Shown: positions 1 through 5,173 of the stretch, one piece after another
Numbering within the stretch: position 1 is the first letter of the stretch
Layout of the letters: each line of letters begins with the position of its first letter
NCBI GenBank assembly: GCA_030695265.1
Contig: JAUYTA010000497.1
Location: 1 to 5,173 of the forward strand
DNA: 5,173 nt
Reading direction: 5' to 3'
From: Bacteroidota bacterium
GTDB taxonomy: Bacteria > Bacteroidota > Bacteroidia > Bacteroidales > Prolixibacteraceae
The notes under the pieces: model-generated
Seen by the model: the letters and a program-made list of their open reading frames with translations, nothing else
Told to the model about the DNA's origin: nothing
Databases searched by the model: none
Position numbers and translations under genes: made by a program

Positions 1-5
1 ACATT

Positions 6-1190
6 ATGAAAAAATTAAAATTGTCGATTGCAGTCCTTCTAGGAAGCGCTGCTCTGTTTTTGGCCTGTTCAAAAGATGAAACATCCACGAATAAAGCACT
101 TGTAAATTTTGATGCGGCTTATGTGGTCAATGGCGAAAGCAATACCATTTCGATAATCAACATTACCACAAACAAGGTTGCCGAAACCATTGATCTTACC
201 CAACTTCAAAGTAGTTTAGGTACAGGTCAGATGGAAATGGGTATGACTAACATGTGGCCGCATCATATTTACATTTCGCCTGATAAGAGCAAGTTAGTAA
301 TTGCTGCGGCAGGAATGGATCTCAGTGAAGGACACAATATGTCATCGACTGGTGGTACAACTGACGCTCACAGTCAGCATCATGGCGGAAGTGCCGCGGG
401 TAGTTCTGCAAGCGAGCCTGTAATGCCGGGAAGGATTCTGATATTAGACGCTGTTACAGGTGAATTGTTAAAGGAGCTATCACTCGAAGGAATGACTCAC
501 AATGCCGTTTTTTCGCCTGACAGTAAAGAATTGTGGACATCCCTAATGATGCCAGAAGGGTTGGTTAAAGTATTTGATACTGTTACCTACTCACTCATAA
601 CATCCATTCCGGTTGGCCAAATGCCAGCCGAAGTAACATTTTCTGACGATGGCAAAAAGGTATTTGTAGCCAACGGCATGTCAAATACTGTCACGGTTAT
701 TGATGCAGCCACGAAGAAAGTGATAGAAACCATTACTGTTGGGAACAATCCTGTTGGTGCATGGCCAGGGATGAATGGAATGATGTACGTGGATAATGAA
801 GATGGACAAAGCATCAGCATGGTAAACAGCATGACGAATATGATGACTGACACTGTTAATCTTGGGTTTACTCCAGGAATGGCAGTTCGTAACAGCCAGA
901 TGAATCAGATGTGGGTTTCAGACCCATATGGAAGTAAAATTCACATGTGGGCAACAAATAATGATGAAATTCACATGCTGGAAAAAGGCTATGATGAATA
1001 CATTCATGGAGGTGTTGTTGCTGTCGGTAAAGGCGCTCATGCCATCGCTTTTAATAAAGAAGGCAATGTTGGTTATGTGACCAATCAAACCGAAGGAACA
1101 GTTTCGGTTGTTGATGTCCCAAATCTCAAAGAGATGATGAAAATTGACGTTGGGAAAAAGCCCAACGGTATTGTAATCAGGAATAAATAA
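6..1190 (+). CDS. Met/His-rich YVTN-type beta-propeller lipoprotein, predicted surface-exposed
   Basis: The 394-residue product begins with a lipoprotein signal peptide (basic MKK, hydrophobic core, lipidated C21 after L-F-L-A). C21 is followed by S-K-D-E, which fits the C-x-K-(D/E)2 export signal described for surface lipoproteins of Capnocytophaga. The rest is made of propeller blades of the YVTN/YncE kind: strand patterns such as N-T-I-S-I-I-N near residue 48, F-S-P-D-S-K, F-V-A-N-G-M-S-N-T-V-T-V-I-D and a closing G-Y-V-T-N near the C-terminus. Soft-metal ligands are unusually frequent: M76, M78, M80, M83, H86 and H87, then a low-complexity insert (about 103-142) with H110, M112, H122, H125, H126 and M140, and about 14 further Met after residue 250. 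Family members act as binding scaffolds; metal binding here is inferred from composition and the neighbouring CusA. The start is supported by the signal peptide. Any promoter lies left of the window. The fold is fairly sure, the substrate is not. Confidence 0.88.
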   Translation: MKKLKLSIAVLLGSAALFLACSKDETSTNKALVNFDAAYVVNGESNTISIINITTNKVAETIDLTQLQSSLGTGQMEMGMTNMWPHHIYISPDKSKLVIAAAGMDLSEGHNMSSTGGTTDAHSQHHGGSAAGSSASEPVMPGRILILDAVTGELLKELSLEGMTHNAVFSPDSKELWTSLMMPEGLVKVFDTVTYSLITSIPVGQMPAEVTFSDDGKKVFVANGMSNTVTVIDAATKKVIETITVGNNPVGAWPGMNGMMYVDNEDGQSISMVNSMTNMMTDTVNLGFTPGMAVRNSQMNQMWVSDPYGSKIHMWATNNDEIHMLEKGYDEYIHGGVVAVGKGAHAIAFNKEGNVGYVTNQTEGTVSVVDVPNLKEMMKIDVGKKPNGIVIRNK

Positions 1191-1263
1191 GGTTATTGGA
1201 AAATAAATTATTATTTGTTTTTGACACTTTCAGTAGATGTAATTAAATAAAATTGACATTATC

Positions 1264-1851
1264 ATGAAAAAATTAGTTAAAATAGCTGTAATGATTGCTG
1301 GAATTGCTATCATCAGCGCAGGTTCATTGTTCGCACAAAAGAGTGGTGTTTATAAAACATTTGCCGATTACGCATCAGGCAAAATGGAGTATGGTATCGA
1401 TTGCGCCACTGAAAAGCATAAAATAAGGCTCAACGAATTTCTTGACGAGGATTTTATCACTGTTGTTCATGAAGGCAAGCCCTACAACCTGAAAAAGGCT
1501 GAGACATGGGGCTTTCAGCTTTGCGATGAAAAAATAGTACGTTTTCAGGATAACGAACACTATCCGGTTGCCGACAGAGGTGTACTTTGGATTTATACCA
1601 AACAAACGGTCAAAGGAGTTGGTCAGCGTGGAGGGGTAAAAACTATTACAACCTATTATTTCAGTAAAGGCGGTGACAATGGAATTCTGGAATTGACACC
1701 TTTGAATTTGAAAGCCACTTTCCCTGATAATCACATGTTGCACGATGCTATTGATGTACAGTTTAAGTCTGTGGCATCGCTGGGTGAATACGACGAATTT
1801 CATAAGCATTACAAAATCAACCATTTTCTAGAATCTCAAAATGCAAAATAA
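1264..1851 (+). CDS. Secreted protein of unknown function, Bacteroidota-type
   Basis: The 195-residue protein has a Sec signal peptide (MKKLVK, hydrophobic core, predicted signal peptidase I cut after L-F-A24, mature protein starting Q25). There is no lipobox, so it should be soluble in the periplasm or secreted. The mature part has no membrane segment and only two cysteines (C47 in Y-G-I-D-C-A and C87 in F-Q-L-C-D-E), which could form a disulfide. Other visible stretches are E-K-H-K-I-R-L-N-E-F, I-T-V-V-H-E-G-K, a repeated basic G-V-G-Q-R-G-G-V-K turn, and F-P-D-N-H-M-L-H-D-A followed by F-H-K-H-Y-K-I-N-H near the C-terminus. The pattern resembles uncharacterised exported Bacteroidota proteins I have seen, but I know no function for them. 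It lies 73 nt after the propeller gene and 7 nt before the next gene, so co-transcription is likely. A role in metal handling is guilt by association only; the His-rich tail is compatible with it. Confidence 0.85.
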   Translation: MKKLVKIAVMIAGIAIISAGSLFAQKSGVYKTFADYASGKMEYGIDCATEKHKIRLNEFLDEDFITVVHEGKPYNLKKAETWGFQLCDEKIVRFQDNEHYPVADRGVLWIYTKQTVKGVGQRGGVKTITTYYFSKGGDNGILELTPLNLKATFPDNHMLHDAIDVQFKSVASLGEYDEFHKHYKINHFLESQNAK

Positions 1852-1858
1852 ATCAATT

Positions 1859-2035
1859 ATGAAAAAAATATTTTTAGCCATAGCCATTTCCGTAGTATTG
1901 CTTATCACATTTAGTAGTTGTATGAGCGCTCGACATTTAAGATATGATAGTCCGGGAGGAGTAAATCATTCAAATCACGGTGGAGGAAGTTATCCGAGTG
2001 CTGGAGGAGGAGGACACTCTGGCGGTTGCCACTAA
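1859..2035 (+). CDS. Small Gly/His-rich lipoprotein, 58 residues
   Basis: I place the start at 1859, not at the in-frame ATG at 1841, because M-K-K-I-F-L gives a standard signal peptide and removes an overlap with the upstream stop at 1849-1851. The hydrophobic core ends in a lipobox (T-F-S-S-C21). The 37-residue mature part is low complexity: Gly, Ser and His, with H26, H37, H40, H53 and the terminal G-G-C57-H58. It has no Asp/Glu-rich export signal after the lipidated Cys, so it is predicted to stay facing the periplasm. The 7-nt gap to the preceding stop suggests translational coupling. Flexible Gly/His tails of this sort can bind Cu, Ni or Zn; that role is inferred. It could instead be a truncated or rapidly evolving lipoprotein with no metal function. 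A hairpin terminator follows about 70 nt downstream. Confidence 0.75.
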   Translation: MKKIFLAIAISVVLLITFSSCMSARHLRYDSPGGVNHSNHGGGSYPSAGGGGHSGGCH

Positions 2036-2105
2036 TGTTGTTCCACTTCAAAATTGCGGGCTTTATTATATAGTGCTTTTTTGAAAGAGAGTACCATGAG
2101 TATTT

Positions 2106-2130
2106 CAACAGGGAGTTAAACTCCCTGTTG
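2106..2130 (+). terminator. Hairpin terminator after the first gene block
   Basis: CAACAGGGAG (2106-2115) and CTCCCTGTTG (2121-2130) are exact reverse complements around the 5-nt loop TTAAA. The position 71 nt after the last stop suits a transcription terminator. The following sequence (TTAAAGCC) lacks a strong T tract, so it may be an inefficient terminator or an RNA 3'-end stabiliser. On the other strand there is no T run either. Confidence 0.65.
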
Positions 2131-2205
2131 TTAAAGCCATAAAATTTAACAACTTATAGTTGTAGTTTATTTGGCCAATTACTTTTATTATGATTTTTAA
2201 TTAGA

Positions 2206-2237
2206 ATACTTTGTAAATTGCTAAATTGCCAAAGTAT
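2206..2237. promoter_or_regulatory. Operator-like inverted repeat with internal tandem 8-mer
   Basis: The arms ATACTTTG (2206-2213) and CAAAGTAT (2230-2237) are perfect reverse complements. The 16 nt between them are two exact copies of TAAATTGC (2214-2221 and 2222-2229). The element lies between the upstream terminator and the YHS/CusA genes, where a metal-responsive regulator or a promoter would be expected. The arms resemble, but do not match, the Bacteroidota -7 box TAnnTTTG. The symmetry is seen directly; the regulatory role is inferred. Confidence 0.45.
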
Positions 2238-2254
2238 AAAAAACCTAAAATCAT

Positions 2255-2335
2255 ATGAAAACTCTCTTTTCAATATTTTTTCCGCCAGTTTTGATATGGA
2301 GTGTACTCTCTATGGGACCACGTGGAGCGCCATAG
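2255..2335 (+). CDS. Possible 26-residue hydrophobic leader peptide
   Basis: The ATG at 2255 opens 26 codons ending in TAG at 2333-2335. The peptide starts M-K-T-L-F-S-I-F-F-P-P, continues with a hydrophobic run (V-L-I-W-S-V-L) and ends M-G-P-R-G-A-P. The shape is that of a small membrane peptide or a leader peptide with a Pro/Gly/Arg-rich end. Its last ten codons and stop fall inside the inverted repeat at 2308-2337, a layout seen in translation-dependent attenuators. There is no Shine-Dalgarno sequence, but this is also true of the real genes here. ORFs this short arise by chance, so the call is tentative. It ends 63 nt before the YHS lipoprotein gene. Confidence 0.3.
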   Translation: MKTLFSIFFPPVLIWSVLSMGPRGAP

Positions 2336-2337
2336 AG
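2308..2337. repeat. Inverted repeat enclosing a self-complementary 8-mer
   Basis: The arms CTCTATGG (2308-2315) and CCATAGAG (2330-2337) are exact reverse complements. The 14-nt spacer contains the palindrome CCACGTGG (2318-2325). A third partial symmetry, GAGT-GT-ACTC (2299-2308), abuts the left arm. No T tract follows, so it is not a classical terminator. It may act as an RNA hairpin in the leader of the YHS gene or as a DNA-binding site. It is a GC-richer island in an AT-rich intergenic region. Confidence 0.5.
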
Positions 2338-2398
2338 CCAATAAAAATGAGACCTTTACATAAATTAATCGTTCAAATAACTTTCTAAAAATAGTATA

Positions 2399-2764
2399 AT
2401 GAAAAAGTGTTTTATTTTAATTATTGCAGTAGGAGTATCATTTTCATCATGTATGATGATGGGGCCAGGGCATATGTCAAGCTCTATGCAAAATGGTCAC
2501 CATCATGAAAGTTCAATGGCCATAATTGACCAGGTATGTGGAAAACAAGTTATGGCCGAAAATTCATTGTCTTATGAATATCAGGGAAATATTTACTATT
2601 TTGATACCGAACAATGTTTATCGGTTTTTAAAAGTAATCCGGATCATTTTGTACATAAGCAGAACAAGGATAATCCTAATAAAACGCTGACCACTGTTGG
2701 ATGGATAGGAGGAGGAGTGGCGATGACAGCCTTAATGATATTAATGATGTCAAGCGTTTTTTAA
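2399..2764 (+). CDS. YHS-domain lipoprotein with His/Met-rich N-terminus and C-terminal membrane helix
   Basis: The 121-residue protein has a lipoprotein signal peptide (MKKCF, hydrophobic core, lipobox S-F-S-S-C18). A metal-ligand-rich linker follows: M19-M21, H25, M26, M30, H34-H36 and M40. Residues 42-86 form a YHS domain: D-Q-V-C47-G, Y-E-Y-Q-G-N-I-Y-Y-F, E-Q-C73, then F-K-S-N-P-D-H-F. YHS domains accompany copper ATPases, CusA-type pumps and other metal proteins. The usual F-C-S-x-x-C motif here reads F-D-T-E-Q-C, so the first of the paired cysteines is replaced by Asp while C47 and C73 remain. Residues about 97-120 form a hydrophobic helix with M109, M113, M116 and M117. There is no K-(D/E)2 surface signal. 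It lies 37 nt before the RND pump gene, so one transcript is likely. I infer a membrane-tethered periplasmic Cu(I)/Ag(I) donor to the pump. The domain call is firm; the metal and direction of transfer are not shown. Confidence 0.88.
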   Translation: MKKCFILIIAVGVSFSSCMMMGPGHMSSSMQNGHHHESSMAIIDQVCGKQVMAENSLSYEYQGNIYYFDTEQCLSVFKSNPDHFVHKQNKDNPNKTLTTVGWIGGGVAMTALMILMMSSVF

Positions 2765-2772
2765 TTGAAAAT

Positions 2773-2822
2773 ATGATCAATCAAATTTTAAAAATAATTT
2801 CATGTTAAACCGAATTCTAAAA
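2773..2822 (+). repeat. Imperfect direct repeat at the pump gene start, with an 11-codon ORF
   Basis: The 21 nt from the ATG at 2773 match the 21 nt from the pump ATG at 2802 at 16 positions. The translations are M-I-N-Q-I-L-K and M-L-N-R-I-L-K, five of seven identical. The copies are 29 nt apart and so out of frame. The upstream copy is open for 11 codons and stops at TAA 2806-2808, overlapping the pump start by 7 nt. It may be a relic of a local duplication, a reinitiation mini-ORF, or chance in AT-rich sequence. Confidence 0.3.
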
Positions 2823-5173
2823 TATTTTCTGGAACACCGGATGATTTCGATGCTGTTATTGGTCGTTTTCATTCTGTTGGGAACCGTGTATGCGCCATTT
2901 AACTGGCATACAGGCTCTCTTCCACGCGATCCGATTCCGGTAGATGCTATTCCGGATATTGGAGACAATCAGCAGATTGTTGCCACCGAATGGATGGGCC
3001 GATCGCCAAAAGACATTGAAGATCAGATCACTTACCCGCTGAGCAGTTCATTGCTGGGAATTCCGGGAGTGAAAACCATCCGCAGTACTTCCATGTTTGG
3101 GATGTCGTTCATTTACCTGATTTTTGACGATGATGTCGAGTTCTACTGGAGCCGTTCGCGGATTCTGGAAAAACTCAATTCTTTGCCTTCCGGAACTTTG
3201 CCGCAAGGTGTTCAGCCTACGCTTGGTCCCGATGCCACCGCGTTGGGACAGGTTTTCTGGTACACCCTCGAAGCCCGCGATCCTAAAACAGGCAAACCGA
3301 CAGGAGGTTGGGATCCGCAGGAGCTGCGCACCATTCAGGACTTTTACGTGAAATATTCCCTTTCGTCGGCCAGCGGTGTTTCCGAAGTCGCAAGCATTGG
3401 CGGCTATGTAAAGGAGTATCAGGTCGATGTTGATCCAAATGCCCTGAAAGCATTCGGCGTTTCGGTGATGGATGTGATGCAGGCCGTGAGTAAAAGTAAT
3501 CTGGACATTGGCGCGGAGACCATCGAACTGAACAAAGTGGAATATGTGATCCGGGGTTTGGGCTATGTAAAAAGTCTTGACGATTTGAACGAAGCGGTAG
3601 TCACCGTTCGCGATAATGTGCCGGTTAGGATTCGCGATGTGGCAAAAGTCAGCTTTGGCCCTGCACCCCGTCGCGGTGGTCTGGACAAGGATGGTGTTGA
3701 AGCCGTTGGCGCTGTGGTTGTTGCCCGGTTCGGTTCAAATCCGCTGGAAGTGATCAACAATGTCAAAAAGAAAATCGCTGAAATTGAAACCGGGCTTCCC
3801 TCCAAAACATTGGCCGACGGCACGGTCTCCAAGGTGACCGTCGTCCCGTTTTATGACCGTACCGGGCTGATACAGGAAACAATCGGAACCCTTGAGTCTG
3901 GCTTGTCAGACGAGATACTAATTTCCATTATTGTTATTATCGTACTGATTGTCAATCTGCGGGCATCGATCATTGTTTCGTTCCTGTTGCCCGTGGGGGT
4001 GCTGATGACCTTTATCGCCATGAAATGGATGGGTGTTGATGCCAATATCGTTGCCCTTTCGGGTATTGCCATTGCCATTGGGGTGATGGTCGATATTGGA
4101 ATTGTGGATGTGGAAAATATCATCCGCCATCTTGAGATGCCTGAAAACAAAGGGGCCAGAGGAAAACGCCTTGTAAAGGTGATTTATGAAGCTACTGCTG
4201 AGGTAAGGGGAGCCGTTACCGTAGCGTTGGCCACCACGGTGGTGAGTTTTTTACCAGTCTTTGTAATGGAAGGCGCTGAAGGAAAACTTTTTACCCCGCT
4301 GGCTTTTACCAAAACCTTTGCCTTGCTGGCTTCCTATTTGTTGGGAATGATTGTGCTGCCCACCCTGGCTTATTATTTTTTCAACTTCCGCATTGATACC
4401 AAAAGAACCCGTCAAGTCTTAAACTGGCTACTTATTTTGGCAGGGGTGATCATTGTAATCATCTGGGGAACCTGGCCGGCACTGGCGCTTACGGGCATCG
4501 GTCTCAACAACCTGATGGCTCCCCGCTGGCCTGAAAGCCGCAGGCAGGTGCCTAACCTGATCAATGTTGCCCTGACACTTTTATTCGCGGTCTATTACCT
4601 GGCCGTTGAGTGGTTGCCACTTGGGGCACACAACAGCAATTTTGCCAATTACCTGTTTGTTGGGCTGATCATTGCCCTTGTACTGGTAATTCTCTCCCTG
4701 ATGATACATTTCTATGTACCGATTCTGGAATGGGCCTTGCGTAATAAATGGACCTTTATGGCATTACCGATTGTGACGATCCTTTTCGGAATATTGGCCT
4801 GGCAAGGTGTGCACCGTGTGTTTGGATTCATGCCCGAGGGGGTCCAGAAGACCTCGGGCTGGCAAAGTTTCAGCAAGACCTTCCCCGGATTGGGAAAAGA
4901 ATTCATGCCCTCACTGGATGAAGGCTCATTTTTGCTGATGCCAACCAGTATGCCGCATGCCGGTATCGAAATGAATAAGGATTATATTGAAATACTCGAT
5001 AAACGACTGGCGGCCATTCCCGAAGTGGAAATAGCCATCGGAAAATGGGGGCGCATCAATTCGGCTTTGGATCCTGCTCCGGTACAGATGTTTGAAAATA
5101 CAATCAACTATTTACCGGAATATATACTGGACGAAAACGGACACCGGATGCAATTTAAGGTTGACAAGGAAGG
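2802..5173 (+). CDS. cusA: CusA-like heavy-metal RND efflux pump, 3' end beyond the window
   Basis: This inner-membrane proton antiporter subunit of a CusCBA-type tripartite complex is open for 790 codons to the right edge. TM1 spans about 14-31 and is followed by the family hallmark P-V-D-A-I-P-D (46-52). The periplasmic N half includes T-Y-P-L near 73, L-G-P-D-A-T-A-L-G and S-I-G-G-Y-V-K-E-Y-Q-V. TM2-TM4 lie at about 372-437 and contain G-I-A-I-A-I-G-V-M-V-D431, the proton-relay Asp (CusA D405), then V-E438-N. TM5 and TM6 lie at about 468-488 and 504-526 (P-L-A-F-T-K-T-F). M713 (L-L-M-P) and M763 (V-Q-M-F-E-N) align with CusA copper-site M573 and M623. The CzcA signature D-F-G is A-I-G here, so Cu(I)/Ag(I) is favoured over Zn/Co/Cd. 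Residues about 527-700 hold some 118 residues absent from E. coli CusA. G+C is higher than in the upstream genes. The third site Met, E939/K984 equivalents and the stop lie outside. Confidence 0.93.
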   Translation, partial: MLNRILKYFLEHRMISMLLLVVFILLGTVYAPFNWHTGSLPRDPIPVDAIPDIGDNQQIVATEWMGRSPKDIEDQITYPLSSSLLGIPGVKTIRSTSMFGMSFIYLIFDDDVEFYWSRSRILEKLNSLPSGTLPQGVQPTLGPDATALGQVFWYTLEARDPKTGKPTGGWDPQELRTIQDFYVKYSLSSASGVSEVASIGGYVKEYQVDVDPNALKAFGVSVMDVMQAVSKSNLDIGAETIELNKVEYVIRGLGYVKSLDDLNEAVVTVRDNVPVRIRDVAKVSFGPAPRRGGLDKDGVEAVGAVVVARFGSNPLEVINNVKKKIAEIETGLPSKTLADGTVSKVTVVPFYDRTGLIQETIGTLESGLSDEILISIIVIIVLIVNLRASIIVSFLLPVGVLMTFIAMKWMGVDANIVALSGIAIAIGVMVDIGIVDVENIIRHLEMPENKGARGKRLVKVIYEATAEVRGAVTVALATTVVSFLPVFVMEGAEGKLFTPLAFTKTFALLASYLLGMIVLPTLAYYFFNFRIDTKRTRQVLNWLLILAGVIIVIIWGTWPALALTGIGLNNLMAPRWPESRRQVPNLINVALTLLFAVYYLAVEWLPLGAHNSNFANYLFVGLIIALVLVILSLMIHFYVPILEWALRNKWTFMALPIVTILFGILAWQGVHRVFGFMPEGVQKTSGWQSFSKTFPGLGKEFMPSLDEGSFLLMPTSMPHAGIEMNKDYIEILDKRLAAIPEVEIAIGKWGRINSALDPAPVQMFENTINYLPEYILDENGHRMQFKVDKE

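Larger units (their letters stand above)
2036..2398. other. Structured intergenic region between two gene blocks
   Basis: This 363-nt stretch has no long ORF. It is very AT-rich in its middle (about 22% G+C in 2221-2280). From left to right it holds a terminator-like hairpin (2106-2130), the self-complementary 8-mer TTGGCCAA (2171-2178), an operator-like inverted repeat with an internal tandem repeat (2206-2237), a possible 26-codon leader ORF (2255-2335), and a second inverted repeat (2308-2337). I found no exact match to the Bacteroidota promoter box TAnnTTTG. The nearest is TACTTTG at 2207-2213, which is one base short in its spacer. The 61 nt before the next gene are AT-rich and lack a Shine-Dalgarno sequence. 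Confidence 0.7.

Noticed and set aside
587..853. 88-codon reverse-strand frame within the propeller gene
   Set aside because: It looks hydrophobic only because it is the complement of Met/Asn-rich propeller codons; the forward frame is clearly the coding one.
1201..1222. AT-only hairpin (AAATAA/TTATTT) followed by a T run after the propeller gene
   Set aside because: A 6-bp stem of A-T pairs is too weak to call a terminator in such AT-rich sequence.
1221..1249. TTGACA, 17 nt, TAAATA resembling a sigma-70 promoter before the second gene
   Set aside because: Bacteroidota use a different primary-sigma consensus (TTTG and TAnnTTTG), and TTGACA recurs by chance at 1253-1258.
1841..1858. Upstream in-frame ATG for the small Gly/His lipoprotein
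   Set aside because: It would add M-Q-N-K-S-I before a normal M-K-K signal peptide and overlap the preceding gene; the ATG at 1859 gives a standard lipoprotein.
2171..2178. Palindrome TTGGCCAA
   Set aside because: The symmetry stops at 8 bp, has no second copy and no visible partner; not enough to call a site.
2347..2388. 13-codon ORF before the YHS gene
   Set aside because: Too short, with no signal-like sequence or conserved pattern; AT-rich chance ORF.
3124..3351. 75-codon + strand open frame inside the pump gene
   Set aside because: It is an out-of-frame reading of the conserved pump sequence, with no signal or domain.
3563..4150. Reverse-strand open frames of 70-99 codons opposite the pump gene
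   Set aside because: They overlap a clearly conserved RND coding frame, have low-complexity Thr/Ser/Ile or His/Asn/Gly content typical of complement reading, and no recognisable domain.

Overview
The window looks like part of a copper/silver-handling gene cluster from a member of the Bacteroidota. The basis is the set of AT-rich exported lipoproteins, the near absence of Shine-Dalgarno sequences, a Bacteroidota-type lipoprotein export signal (C-S-K-D-E) in the first gene, and a CusA-like heavy-metal RND pump of the long form I associate with this phylum. No genus can be named from the sequence alone. All real genes lie on the + strand.

The first block (1-2035) holds three genes encoding exported proteins. 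They are a Met/His-rich YVTN-type beta-propeller lipoprotein predicted to reach the cell surface (6-1190), a secreted protein of unknown function (1264-1851), and a 58-residue Gly/His-rich lipoprotein (1859-2035) that starts 7 nt after the preceding stop. A perfect 10-bp hairpin at 2106-2130 probably ends this transcription unit.

The intergenic stretch 2036-2398 (363 nt) carries more structure than expected. After the terminator comes an operator-like element (2206-2237) with 8-bp inverted arms around two exact tandem copies of an 8-mer. A possible 26-codon hydrophobic leader peptide (2255-2335) follows. Its last codons and stop lie inside a second inverted repeat (2308-2337) that encloses a self-complementary 8-mer.

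The second block (2399-5173) holds a YHS-domain lipoprotein with a His/Met-rich N-terminus and a Met-rich C-terminal membrane helix, then the first 790 codons of a CusA-type RND pump that runs off the right edge. Two of the three periplasmic copper-site methionines of E. coli CusA align here with exactly the same 50-residue spacing (M713 and M763). The pump also carries roughly 118 extra residues between TM6 and the periplasmic C domain, most simply read as four added membrane helices plus an extra loop.

A plausible joint role is periplasmic and surface capture of Cu(I)/Ag(I) by the small Met/His/Cys-rich lipoproteins, with hand-over to the RND pump. Adaptor (CusB-like) and outer-membrane (CusC-like) partners would be expected beyond the right edge. 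The role of the whole cluster is inference; the pump family, the YHS domain and the lipoprotein signals are read directly from the sequence.
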